Assembly: GCA_933228895.1 (NCBI GenBank)
Contig: OW121850.1
Span: 25,925,773-25,989,772 of the forward strand
Source: Platycnemis pennipes
Lineage: Eukaryota > Arthropoda > Insecta > Odonata > Platycnemididae
Reading direction: 5' to 3'
DNA: 64,000 nt
The translations under genes and the position numbers were made by a program. This document shows, piece by piece, positions 50,550-62,423 of this stretch. Under the pieces are notes generated by a model that did not search any database, had not been told where the DNA came from, and saw only the letters and a list, made by a program, of their open reading frames with translations. Each line of letters opens with the position of its first letter. Within the stretch, counting starts at the first letter, position 1.

Positions 50550-51080
50550 CTCTCTGATCTTCGTTTCTTTTCCTCACGCACTTTGCTCTTCTCCGGCTTC
50601 CCTCACACGCCCACGCCCTCATTCCCCTTTCCCTCTGCGCTTAAACGCCACGCCACTGAGATTAAAATTCCCTTTGAAGTGGCTTTTTCCATTCATTCCC
50701 TCTAAAGTGGTTCCCTTTTACACCCCCTACCCTCTTGTCCCACCCTCCGCTCCCTCTTCCTTCCCGCTTGCTCTAGGATATGTGAAGAGACGGCAGCGAC
50801 GCGACTCCAGTACTCTTCCCCCCTTTTACGGCATTGCCTTCCCGCCAAATCCCCGTCTCGGCTCCTTTCCCTGAGGGGTTCCAATCACGGCTCTCCCGGT
50901 CGCCAAATCCTATTTCATATTGTCCTAGTGGCGGCGCAGTCCGTGAAGCGGAAGGCTCTTCCTTCACGTGTTTACGTTCAATTAGCCGCCGACGGACGGA
51001 CAGACGGACGGCCGGGAGCGTGCTGTCTTTCATTCGAGTCCTCATCCTAAAGCGGATGAGCAAAGGTGGAACGCACGAAG
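50550..51080. repeat. Pyrimidine-rich island grading into CpG-rich DNA
   Basis: C/T-rich to about 50880, then CG-richer sequence with a GACG microsatellite (GACGGACGGACAGACGGACG near 50991). No gene supported on either strand. Confidence 0.65.
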
Positions 51081-53139
51081 TCACGGAGGGATGAGAAGTT
51101 TGTTTTTCGCGCTCCTGTTGTCTCCTCGCTTTTGCGGCGGTGGTGATTTATTTTCTTTGAGGCATTTCTTCTTTTTTCCACACGGTGGGACGAATGTTCG
51201 CTTTCTGAACTCTCAGAGGGAACTGTAGGGCTCTTCCATATCGTAGCAGGACGTCGGGTGGAAGCAAAACTACGGTGTTGAAAAGGACCCGTTGTTTTTT
51301 TTTGCACAGTGGTTTTTCTTCGCCATTTTCGTTTATCTGAATCAAAGCCATTAAATCTGGAGAGTGCTTTGCGTATATGTACATGCTTTACGAAAGAGTC
51401 AACATTTTTAAACTTGGTGCGTTAAGTAATATTAATTTGCTTTTCAAACAGAGGAAGTGATTTTTATAAAGTTAACCAACTCTTTCAAATTTGCCTTCCG
51501 GAAACTAAATATAGCATCTGATTCCAATCGATTGTCTTAATTTTTGAAAAATTATCCCCTTAAATGCATGGCTGAAATTAATATCCCTTAGTGATATTAA
51601 TTCATACTAATTTACGTACTGTGAGTAACAAGGGATACATGGCCACCAAAGTAAAACGTTTCTTACTTTTATTCATAAGAGATAATAAAATTTGTGCAGG
51701 AAAGTACCCATTTGGACCAATAAACATTTCATTTATAGAAAATTAATGTCATGATGATTACGGAATTGCTATATGCCAGTAAGAAACGAATTTATTTATT
51801 TTTTACGTCAGAGAACGATAATTCCATGATGTAAGCAACAAATATCTAAAATAAGAGAAAAATAAAGGGCGATATGTCAGTCATTTAATTTTTTAAGGGG
51901 AACGGTAAAATACTAATGAACTTTTTCAAGCAAGTTAGGTAAGAGGATTTTCATGAGGTGATCGCACCTAATTTGGCTCACTGAAATGCAGGTGAAACCT
52001 TTGTTCTTATTATGTACAGGGGTTAAGATTTCATGATGATCAATAGGTAATATTTTTTATGAAACGGAAATTTATTCATATGTATCCCTACTAACTTGTG
52101 GCTTTGTTTTATTAAAACAAATACAGCAACCGCGTTCCGCCGGCGGAACCCTAGGTTCAGATCACTAGTTCTGGACAGAATTTTCTCCGAACTTAAGGAT
52201 GTGATTTTTCTGAGTACACAGTCTCAGAAATTGCGGGTGGCGCTAGGAAAGGATGTGTCTTCTGCCAACATGTCGTTCATGAGCAAATATCACCCGGCAT
52301 AATCGTGGATAGCCTTTGAAGGGCAGTACTCCGTTCAGAGGGTGGATATTAAATTTGAACAATCTTTTTTTACCCTTCGTTAAATTGTAGATGAGTGACC
52401 ATTCTCATGTTTTAATTCCACTCCACCTCCGCTCCAAAATTTAATTCTGTACCTGATGACATAAATGACATAAGCTGTCCATCTCCTCCCATCATATCTC
52501 CTTACCCTCACTTGGTTTTGTCACTCTGCGCATTACGATCTGAATGCAAGTGCTTCTGAGTCAGAACATGAATATTGATTAAAATTAATAAATAATCATA
52601 CTTTCACGGCTATACTTTTCCTTTTGCTTTTTTATAGCTTAAGCGAAATAAAATTGGTTTCCATCTTTTGTAATCAATAATATAGGCTAAAAATTTGCTA
52701 AAATTTATTTTAATGATAATATAGGTACAATGCACGCGGCAACAATATAAAATTCGTTCAAAAGCCACTCACGCTTTTCCTTTTCTTTCAAAACACAGTC
52801 GGTGAACCACTTCAATTTCCGTGCTTTTGAAAATAGAATCTACCTCGTAATTTGCCCGATTCTTCCCCTTATATCGGCCAAACCGAATTCATTTCTACGA
52901 TATCACGGGATGCCATTTATGCAAAGACCCATCCCCTTGGTATGGTCGGCGGCAACGGGGATGTGGAGGCATCAGATAGAGATCAGAGATTGTTTCGGAA
53001 CGCGACATTCCTTTATCTTTTTTCGCTTTATCGCCCGAATCGGTAAATTGCAAAATTGGGAGATTTGTGTATCCAGGCACGGCTCATCCTTTCCGACGCT
53101 ATTTCAATTTTTTTGGCGGAGTCGTTCAGATTCCGGTCG
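51081..53139. other. Mostly AT-rich, no gene seen
   Basis: Nothing recognised. 52800-53130 is moderately GC-rich and open in one frame but lacks conserved features. Confidence 0.5.
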
Positions 53140-53920
53140 TTCCTCCTATTTCATGCCCTCAATGCCTTTCCCCACCTTCCCTTTCCCATTCTGCCCTTCA
53201 CTCTCGCCATCCCAAAATACACACATCGGCGGAAAAAAAATCCAGATTCCCCCTGCCCTCACTCTTTCTCTCTCTCTCCCCTCACAACACGCTGGGGGTG
53301 AAAGTGACGCGCCCGGATTGGCCCTGCGTCCTCTCCCGCTGCTTCTACTCCTTTTCCATCCCCTAGCCAACATCTCTCGCCCCAGGTGTGACCCCCCTTC
53401 CAACAGTGATTCCGTCTCCTCCCTGTCCAATCGAATCTGCGAGCCCGGTCTCGTCCCGTCAGGGTCAATCCGTGACCTCTCGCGCCCCCTTTTTCCCTTT
53501 TTTTGCCCTCGTCCCGCCCTCCAGATTTTTTCTTCGCCTTCTGAAACACGCGAGAGTATGGTCCGCCCATTCTGCTTCCTCCACACTTTCTTTCCGTCCC
53601 TTTCTCTCCCCTCCTCCTCCTCCTCCCATTGCCGCCTGTCAATTCCCCCGACGCTCCCCCTCCAATCTTTACCTTCCTCTCCTTTCCCTCTCTCTCACTC
53701 TCTCTCCGTTGCACACATCCCTTTCTCCTTCTCTCTTCCATCCTCATCTCTTCTCTTTCTACCATATTAGGTTTTCCTTTTTATCCCGGCTCTTTTCCTT
53801 CCACTTTCGCTCCGCCTCTTGACGTTACTTCTTTGTTGAACGTCCTTCCTCGCCTAGCATTATTTTCCCTTTCGCCTGCACTGCGACTTTTGCTCCTCTC
53901 TTCCTCTTTGCTTAACACAC
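53140..53920. repeat. Largest pyrimidine-rich island
   Basis: Almost 800 bp of C/T-dominated plus strand, with (CT)n runs near 53265-53280 and 53685-53705. A 322-codon frame (52802-53770) crosses it, but the translation is low-complexity Ser/Pro/Phe/Leu and the opposite strand is also open, so I do not call a protein. Confidence 0.8.
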
Positions 53921-54289
53921 TAGGAGAATGGCAGAACTGGCATGGAATGGAGAACTGGCAATGAGGTCGGGCACCGAATAACTGTCGCGATTTCTATGTG
54001 AAGATTTCGAGTAAATTGAAATGCTAATATTTATATGCTCTTAATGTTATATGACTGGATCTAAAAATTAACGTATAACCTTTACGTATATTATATACCT
54101 TACGTCTACAACCAAGTTTTACTCTCAATATGTCTACATGCTTCCAGACTGTTTTATAAAATCTTGCGACCAACTTATGGCGATCCCCACAGCTAAAGGA
54201 ACGAGCTACTGTCATTGCAAAGCGTAAGTTGAGTAGCGAAAGCCTACACACTCAGCGCATGACTCATTCCCTTTTCAAGAGTTACTCTC

Positions 54290-54470
54290 TTTCCTATCCA
54301 AGCATTCGGGACTTCCCTCCCTCTGGTGACACAATCCAACCCTTTGCTACCCTTTTGTTTACACTCTCACTCTTTCCCCGTCCTCCCCTCCCCGTCCCTG
54401 TGTCTCGTAGTGGCGACCCTGTCCGCCCCCTTATTTACGCACTCGTCCCCAGGGACGCATATCCCTCGCT
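54290..54470. repeat. Pyrimidine-rich island next to CG-rich block
   Basis: C/T-rich to about 54460, continuing into 300 bp of CG-richer DNA (54470-54780) with several overlapping short frames and no convincing start or splice signals. Confidence 0.6.
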
Positions 54471-54779
54471 AGGATGGAGAAAAGAGCCCGTGCCATATCA
54501 GTGCGGCGAGCCCTTCAATATATCATTCACCCCCAACCGCACCGCCTAAAAGACCACGGCCGATGGCCGCGTACGCTTTTGGCGGTGGTGGTCCTCGAGC
54601 GCATGCATGTGAAGCGGCGGCAGGACAAAGAATTGATTCGGCGAGTACCGAATTGCTTTCTAATAGGGACGGCAGTCCGTCCCGCTCGTATATGCGCGCA
54701 TCATATATTTGTGTATCCCTACGCGGACCCACCAGCCGTCAGGTTCCGTGTCTCCGGGGAGCAATATTGGTAAGATTAG

Positions 54780-57344
54780 TCGTTCCCGTGATTGGGGAAA
54801 CGGAATAGATTTAATGGCTCGGGTGAAAGAGGCGAAGCAAGCAAGGGGTAGTAGATGAAGTTGGGAGTTGGGGGAAAGAGAATGAATGGATTATGGACCA
54901 TTAAGGGGGAAGGACTAGGGAAGAAGTGGGTGCGGAAGATTAAAAGCAGTGTAATGGAGGGAAGAGTGAAGGTAGAAAGACGAGTTAGTGGAACTAGTAA
55001 TATGAGAGATACGCTGCACGGGAGAGGGGTTAAAGTAAGGGGTTAAAGTTCACCAAATGAAGAACGACTCTTTAGGTGGTTTCAAATGAGGCATGTCAGT
55101 GCGAAATCTGATGAATGGAGGGATATGCAGAAATAAATGCATAGCATTAAGCCACAAATTGCATTGTGAACTGCACAAACACGTGAAAAATAGTTTGAAA
55201 AATACCCTACTAGATTTATTTCCATTCATTCATCCACGTAATTTCCTCAACTTTAGTCCCAGCTTACAAAAGAAGTTATTCGTATGATTTGGCTCTCATC
55301 CATCGCTATCGATCATGAACGATATTTATTGTATTTATAGAAAGATATTGCAATTTTCCATAGAATCAAAAATTTATTTCGACTAGTTTCAATGCTACTA
55401 CAGCATTGTCAAGTCAAAAAAAATGTTTACTTCTGCGGAAAATTGCAGTATCTTTCTATTAATATGGGACGTTTCCATCACATCACACCTAAATCTGGTT
55501 TGTTGATATTTATTGTATCTAGTTGAAATGTTTATGTATTACCTACTCTTCTTTCACCATGACTATACCTCAAGAGCCTTTACTTTCTTTCTCAATGCAC
55601 GTCTACTTATTCGCTTCCGGAAAATTGTTTGCCAAAGAGCTAAAGCAAGGGTGTAAATGTAGAGTGTACCATGCCCAGCCGTGACAAGCATGTGAGAATA
55701 GGGAATGAATGCACCCAAGGCATGCATTAGTGGTGAGGAAACAATCATATTATTACTGAAAATACAATGAGATTCACTAAAATAAGGAAAACTAATTTAA
55801 TCGAGGTAACTCTGTAATATCAAATTTAATATGGCCTCATACATCATACTAACCTCATTCCGGACTGATACTGCAAAATCTTGTGCAACTGTTTTATTTA
55901 CATATCAAGAATTCATTAAGATGTCTCAAACAATTACTTTCATGAATTGTACCCGTAGAGTTCCATGCAGCCATGTCATTAAGTATATCGTATACATTTT
56001 TTATCTTACTTAACTCCTCTATAACTTTGCAATCTATATTTTTGTCCCTAATTGTACGCTAAAAGCACATATTTTAAACTTCCTGTCATTCATTCTTTCT
56101 CTCTAACTTTATCTTAATGCTACGGGTGGCGCAGAATACACAAGAGTGTGTCTGAGAAGATGGGAAAGCGCGGGTACACCCCAAATAGGAGTAATGCGCT
56201 AAATGAGGAAAATCAGAGGAAGCTACTGTGTTTAGAGTGTTGATGGACGCCACTGGTCTAGTCCAAAGTGTAGGAGAGAGTGAGACGTTTCCACGTGATT
56301 AAAGGGTGTAGAGGTAGGTAATGGCAAAGGGGTGTCCATTGTGGGCAGAATGTTGGCCGGCGGTCCCTTCCTTCCTTCCTCCACCTCTAACAATAAGAGC
56401 CGCTCCTCAGAAGTGCCGCGCCGCGAGCGGCTCCCTACGGCACCATCCCCTGGGCCGCATCGCCGCCCTGGCTGACGGACTGCAATTACCGCCGGCGAGT
56501 AAGATGACGCAATTCTCCCAGGCTTTTAGAGCATATACGTGTATTTTGCCGCTTTGATGCTCAGAGTTAGGAAACTATTCCTACGCTCCTCCCCATGTAA
56601 TCACTCAGTTATCTCACCGCATCATGCTCCTGGCGTATTTCTCGCACGCTATATACACAACTCTTGCCCGCTGCTCCTAAAATGTCTCTGTTGGTTGGAC
56701 TATTTCTTATCCCAAATCCTTTGTCTTGCTTTGAAGAAATGTGTCATTCTTTGAAATTTTCTAAAAATAATGATAAATGCTATTATCTCTAATTTCTACT
56801 GAATTCCCAAGCGAGAGTATAATTCATAGCTAGTGATCCAATATTCTGTTATCTCGTATTTAGTTTCCCGTTCATAAGTTTCAGTTACACCTTGGATATG
56901 TCTGCCTAGACTTTCTCGCTCTTGTACAAGTTCCATAACTATTACTCTTCACGAGTCAGTTGTTAGAAATCATAAACTCCATTGGTGTATTGGTATTTAT
57001 CGGATATTTTGGTCCCTGAAGATATAAACTGGTCTTTGCCTCACTGAAGTCGAAAGCTACTCGAATGCATGAAATCATTCATTTTTCAGTTTCTGTCTCG
57101 AAATTTAAAATTCTCAGTCTTATAAGATTGACTGGATACTTTGCAAACCATTTCAAAGTGGTTGGTCTGGCTGGTGAGGACAAATATCCCATAGTGCTTA
57201 GCTCAACGGTGAGAAAAATTCGCACTTCAGGTTGGATGGGATAGTTATCTTCCCTTAGCAGCCTTCAGTTTTTCTAAGAGTATCTGATACCCTGCAGTAC
57301 AATGGGCTTTGATTTAACCCGACGACGTGTCAGTTCTCCTTTTT
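54780..57344. other. No gene seen outside the 55337 hairpin
   Basis: 54840-55060 is purine-rich on the plus strand. 56330-56510 is CG-richer with one short frame. The rest is AT-rich. Confidence 0.5.
55337..55459. repeat. Inverted repeat, 23-nt arms, with inner hairpin
   Basis: The arms at 55337-55359 (starting ATAGAAAGATATTGC) and 55437-55459 are reverse complements at 22 of 23 positions. The 77-nt interior, on the minus strand, has GACTTGACA, AATGCT, a 5-nt loop, AGCATT, GAAACTAGTC. This is a hairpin with an internal loop whose outer GACT/AGTC also pair. The TTGA ... stem ... GAAAC layout resembles that of the foldbacks at 22818 and 62314. Confidence 0.8.
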
Positions 57345-57422
57345 CCGAATACGAACCAAGGACCTCCACTTAGCAGCACAACACTTAGCCCTATGAGTTA
57401 CCAGTTACCACGCCATCCTGGA
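57345..57422 (-). repeat. tRNA-like SINE head (probable)
   Basis: On the minus strand: CCAGGATGGCGTGGTAACTG, a TAGGGCTAAG segment, TGTGCTGCTAAGTGGAGG and the B-box-like GGTTCGTATTC (57347-57357). TGCTAAG followed by GGAGGTCC-x-x-GGTTCG is reminiscent of a tRNA with anticodon GCT (Ser), a known SINE source. The TAACTGG segment is duplicated (GTAACTGGTAACT), which spoils the D-arm. No flanking target duplication was identified. Confidence 0.4.
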
Positions 57423-60179
57423 TACTGTGAACAGCGAGTTGGATTCGTGAGTGAGAAGGGAGAGGTCACGTTGGGATGAGCGGGGAAGGAGCCATTCGAC
57501 GATGGAAGTTGAAGGGGAGGAAGCTGACGCGGCCGGAGAGTGGTATGGATGATGATGATGATGGCTGAAGGTAGACGTCGGAACGGAGGCTGGGGAGTGA
57601 TGTTGGGGATGGAGGGAGACCTCGTCGGGGATCACGGGAGGGCGCAGGATGAAGGGAGGGATAAAGGATACGAGACGGTGGCCCACTCTGGTGCCAAAGG
57701 GCGATCGACTTTGGGAAGGGAATGTGTGTCTTTCGTGTTGCCCGAATGGCTGAGCCTTGCAAATTGCATAAACGCAGATATATCAGCATCGGCATTTGTG
57801 ATCAATTAAACTGGAAAAATCGATTCAGTTTGGATTACCCTCTTTACTGCATGATTTGTCAACTGATACCACATTTCCAAACGTACTTTATGATGTTTTA
57901 TAACATTAAATTGCAATTAGTATGAATTAATACCTAAACTTAGTAGCTGAGGCTACTTCCAACTTTCTTATATTTCAGTCATCGGTGTCGTTTGGTAGAA
58001 GCAGAATAACGATGCTATTGTGATGGCCAGATGTTCTAATACTTTGAGAGCCATTTGGAGAGTACCTGTCTTAAATTCACCCCTTTCTCTCTCAAGAAAC
58101 ATCTATTGTTTGACATTGTCTGCCATGGAAAAAACATTGACATTAAAGGATAATATTACTATACTTATTTATTGATTACTTTAATAGGGTCGAGTCTATT
58201 CTCGTTGTCTTCGTCGTAACTTCCCTTGATGAATCTCTGTCTTCTGTCTTGGTATATGTGCATGGGGTATCAGATATATTTCTTATAATGCATATTTTTC
58301 ATTTCAAATAACTGTTTTAAACAGGGGATGTGGATATTTAACCCATGAATTGTGTAGGGATTCAGTCTCATATTCATTGAGATGGAGGCGGAGAACAATA
58401 AGAAGGAATGTCTTTACTTTTTTATGCATTTACCACCCGAAATCTAAATGCTGCCATGCGCATATTCAGTATCAAGATTATAATGCTATTTTATGAGCAC
58501 GATTTACTCTCTATACTCGAATAAAATCGAAAGGTAATACTTACTGTAAGAGTGCTTCCATTTTAATGAAGTGAATGAATGGGGTTTAGTTTGGCTTCAA
58601 AGTGGCATGTTATGATGATGGAAATGAATAAAAAGGCGGCAAGGAATGATGGTGCTGCATCTACCAAAATGCAGGAGATCCGTAATTTTTCCCTGGTGAT
58701 ATATAGATACGTAAGCACGCTAACCCTGGTCCTGCACCATGCTATCCGAGGAATTATCACCGGTGCGCTACTTCCGTGAACGGATTCGCAAGTGTGCGCC
58801 TTGAAACCTAATTAATTTGCCCCCCAAAGCCTCCAGTCTACGACCCAATTTTGCTGGACGAGGAGAAGTTTCATCGCAACCAAAGCAGTTTCTCTCCGTT
58901 AAAGATTGCCTACCAACCGTTACGCGCCTGAATGTTAGCGAACGTACCTAGGGAGCCCATGCGCTCATCCTACCGTGTTATGTTATTTAATAAATGGATT
59001 ATGGTTGTAAGTAAAAAAATGGTGGCTTAAATTACCAATGCGTATAATTAAATTGTTGTTGTGATCAATAGTCACGGACAGCGAGTAAGCAATGGTATAT
59101 GGCGTACGATGAAAAGATAAATCTTGTAAATTAAGAGATTACGACAAGCGTGAAGGTGAAACGAGGAGCATTTTTTCTTCTTGTGCAGATAGTAGTAGAG
59201 AGGGGTAGAGTGACTTTCAATTTCATCTATTGTATGGCGTTTTTGTGGTGAATGAAGGTTTAATTGAGAAGAAAACATACCCGAATTTGGTGCCTAATTC
59301 ATTCCTTGCTGAAAGAGAAAGAACTCTCATAGCTATTAGGTGCTACGTTAATGAGCAAAAGATGTATTTGGAGCGGAATCTTGTGGATTATAGTCACCTA
59401 AATGACGATCCTTTAAGATAGAAAACACCAGTAATTTAGTAAAGTTTCGCGATTTGTAATAAACACACATCATTGCCACGTTAGGGCATTATATTTACTC
59501 TCTCTCAAACACTGTTGCCCGATTTATGAAATAATCTTTACTAAGTTACTCATAGTTTCTGTCTAAATATACTGTGGTTCTACAAAGTCACGCCAGAAAA
59601 CGTTCAATTGAAATAATGATCACTCAATAAAAGGCAAGTTAGAATTTTGCAATGGGAACTGAAAAGACCTCCTAGGCTCTACAGAGATATGAATATAAGC
59701 AGAAGTCCTGAATTAATTGGTTTAGAAAAAATGCTTTATAATCAAAAGGTTTAGCGTCTAAAAGTACTGTCCGATATTTAACGTTGAATTCTATGGTGAT
59801 AAAGCAATTTATCCATTTTCTAGGAAGAATGAAGAAATAGCATTAATAGGTAGCTAAGTGCTCATGTTTAAAATCGTTAAATTAAAAATAACTTTAATTC
59901 TCTTCTTATTATACTTTCCTCAGCACGTAAGCATATTTCAGTGTGACTCTCAATAAACTCCTCTTTAAATTGAAGTCCCTTTCATAAATAGGCGTTTTGT
60001 GATCCATTTTCGCATAGCTGTAGAAAACTCACTGCAGGGTAAAGTATGCGAATCCGAATGAAGCAACCAATGATTAAAAAAGCGGCGGACAACAGCCTTG
60101 CAGTCATTTTTTGACAATGCTCGCTCCTTATCTCTCTGTCTACTCTCTACGCCACTATCGCAAATCCGCCATAGATCGT
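57423..60179. other. No gene seen
   Basis: 57420-57700 is purine-rich with a short GATGATGATGATGATGG run near 57547. The remainder is AT-rich. Confidence 0.5.
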
Positions 60180-60850
60180 TTCAAGTTTGCTGTTTCCGCG
60201 TATCCTCCTCTCCAGGGGTTGTGCGGTCAGCCATTTTAATCATTGTCAATCTCCGTTCGTCCGCACGGTGAGCGTGTTTCACTTGTGACGAGACGCGGGA
60301 CGCGTGGAATGCCTCCGCCTTCGCACGCACAAAGCGGGCGGCGCCACCGTCTACCGCGTGAACTCGAGCGACGAGAACAGCTCCGATCAGGATCGCGTGG
60401 ATCGCGCGCCTGTGTTCTCGTTTCCACGGCAACCGCGATCCCTCAAGCGGCAGTATCGTTTTTTATTTGCTTGGTATGTACCCGTACTCCCTCGCACACT
60501 AAGCGGAGGCACCCCGTTCGCGAGACGGGACGGCTAATCCCGTGACATCCGAGGACGCCGGTTTCCGCGTTGACACGCGCGCAGACAAACACGACTCAAT
60601 GACGGCGGCGTTCAATGGATCAGACGACGCCTACGCCTCCCTCAGTCTCCGTACACGTCGTACTCTTGGTGTCCTCATCCAACCTGGACGTGGATGGTGC
60701 AGATTAAATCCGCCTGACTGCTCACTCGACCGGCCCTGCGGAATGATTCGCGGCCGATCCTCGGCGCGCAACGGCCCTTAACTCCACGCGGAACAAGAGT
60801 GGGATATGCCTCGCCTACACTCCGTAGTTACTCCACCCGGAGGTTGATCC
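60180..60850. other. CpG-rich block, possible promoter or 5' gene end
   Basis: This stretch has many CG dinucleotides and much higher GC than the AT-rich sequence on both sides. It contains several overlapping open frames, including a plausible first exon at 60309. In animals such compositional islands often mark promoters or 5' exons, but low-methylation repeats look similar. No TATA box or clear initiator was found. Confidence 0.4.
60309..60473 (+). CDS. Possible first exon within the CpG-rich block
   Basis: From ATG at 60309 (context GCGTGGAATGCC) the frame is open to the donor-like CTTG|GTATGT at 60473/60474: 55 codons, Arg-rich, then ATAIPQAAVSFFICL. A second frame (60289-60475) is also open and has strikingly GC-ending codons, reading KAGGATVYRVNSSDENSSDQ and then DRVDRAPVFSFP, which looks more like conserved coding sequence but lacks an ATG. 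Only one can be right. No domain recognised. Confidence 0.22.
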
Positions 60851-61583
60851 GAAAAGTGAAAGTCATGTCATTTTTTTATATTTTCAGCACTTGTAGAACT
60901 AAAGTTTCTCTATCTAATAAAGTGAAGATAATTATATCAACCCATACTCCTTTTTGCGCAAATTGAATTTGAAACTACATACGATTAACGGCGAGAATGG
61001 CAATCACATGGGAATATAACGTTTACAAATAACATAGTGACATGTCATTTATGCCAAAAAAGCTGATATTTAATGCGTAATTTCACAAGGAATAAAATGA
61101 CACGAAAAAAAAGGCATCAATCCACCGTATTTTTCGCTAAATCCACCAATGTATGCGCTTATAGCAGACGAAATGCGTTAGTTGACCTCAATTGGCGCTG
61201 TGGTCGCTCTAGCCAAAATGTATGGCGTATGAATAATGTCATTACTAATGAGATATTAAAGAATATTAAAAAAATATAACATAATGTTTGATAGTAATAT
61301 TCTGGTGTTATACATTAGTAAATTCATTGAGTACATGAATTTATTTCACTAACATAAATGCTGAATTGACTCCATCGTCGAGCTGATTAAAATTATCATA
61401 AAAAATAAATATCCTTCGACTTTGCATTGCATTTCTTGTGATACTTATGACTTTCAATAGCTTAAGTAATTTTCTTTGTGAAGTAAGATCACTTAGCAGG
61501 CATATACTCGTACTTAAATTAATAAGATTCCTTAGACAGCTTGACTCAAGCAGTCGCGAGCCAACCTCCTTAAGAAGGGTAAA

Positions 61584-61695
61584 GGCCTAGCCACGTTAAA
61601 ATACCGGTTCCCGTCAGATTACCGAAGTTAAGCAACGTTGGGTCGGACGGAAGTTGGATGGATGACTCTCCTCTATACCTCTAGGGCTCTTGTCC
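61584..61695 (+). pseudogene. 5S-rRNA-like sequence, degenerate
   Basis: The first 75 bases follow animal 5S rRNA closely: CCACG then AATAC-CGGTTC-CGTC, GAT-ACCGAAGTTAAGCAACG (the box A region of the internal promoter), GGGTCGGACGG and TTGGATGGATGAC (box C region). After about 61668 the match fails: the expected CGCCTGGGAA...GTTGTTGGC end is replaced, and the 5' GCCAACG is also altered. No T-run follows. The closing helix I cannot form, so this is a 5S pseudogene or the head of a 5S-derived SINE, not a working 5S gene. Confidence 0.75.
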
Positions 61696-62221
61696 CCAGA
61701 CTGTAAGTGGCGGGCAGGTTAAATGTGGGTAGCACAATGCGGTCCTAAGGGCTTCAGGTGTTAAATGTGGGCCATTGTTAAGTATGTCGGCGTAGAAGAT
61801 GCGTCTATATATAAATATGGGGTATATTTAAATACATGGACGACCACCTAGTTAACTACATTCTCGCCTGCTTTGTTCTTGAAAATGTAGTTACATTTCA
61901 TGGAGTTCTATTTTCGTTACTTTTGTTCTGATAGCACTGAGGAGAGTTGATGAACCAATCAATACACTTTTAAACGAAGTCGTAAAGTAACCACCTGCGA
62001 AGCATAATACAGTGCCTCATCAATTATTAATTTGTTCTTCCTGGAATACTACAATATGTTGCGTTGTCCGTCAGTCAACTATTGAGCGATTGTTAAGAGT
62101 TTTGGACGTGGGAGGCATTATGGTCGTTTTATATACTACGTTAAGAAATCTCTGCTTCTCTTTCATCTTTATTCAAGGTTTTTTTTTACATATTTAACTA
62201 TAAGTGTGTGTAGAAGGGTAA

Positions 62222-62353
62222 TTAGTCGATCGATGTAGATCCGTCTTTGTTTGTCGCTGCCGCAAAGCTTGCTTGTCGAGTGGTCTTCTTTTTGGTTTTC
62301 TGGTGTTCTTCCGCGTCAGGGTGTCTCATGGTGACGATCGTTTCTCCAGCCAT
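62222..62353 (-). CDS. Small ORF inside the foldback family, 43 codons
   Basis: The minus-strand frame from ATG at 62353 to TAA at 62222-62224 reads MAGETIVTMRHPDAEEHQKT and then a Lys/Thr-rich stretch, ASFAAATNKDG and a short tail. The frame is also open upstream (LEDVSR). Its start, EDVS-x-x-AGETIV, aligns with EDAS-x-N-x-GETVVK* in both arms of the 22818 foldback, so the frame probably descends from the C-terminus of a retroelement protein. It is charged, with no signal peptide or membrane segment. It is too short and repeat-embedded to call a gene. I do not recognise it. Confidence 0.25.
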   Translation of the reverse strand: MAGETIVTMRHPDAEEHQKTKKKTTRQASFAAATNKDGSTSID

Positions 62354-62423
62354 CCTGCTGACGTCTTCAAGCCATTAGTTGCCACAGCTGGAGAAACTGT
62401 CGTCATCAAGAGACACCCTGACG
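62314..62423. repeat. Foldback repeat, 37-nt core arms
   Basis: Arms 62314-62350 (CGTCAGGGTGTCTCATGGTG...TTTCTCCAGC) and 62387-62423 (GCTGGAGAAAC...GAGACACCCTGACG) pair at 33 of 37 positions. Weaker similarity extends outward on both sides to about 62290 and 62455. The minus strand of the left arm (CTTGAAGACGTCAGC..., GGAGAAACGATCGTCACC) is clearly related to the inner arms of the 22818 foldback (CTGAAGACGCCAGC..., GGCGAAACCGTTGTCAAG), so the two are one family. Confidence 0.82.

Noticed and set aside
52802..53770. 322-codon open frame, the longest in the window
   Set aside because: It runs through the largest pyrimidine island, where stop codons are rare. The product is low-complexity Ser/Pro/Phe/Leu, the opposite strand is also open, and no motif is visible.
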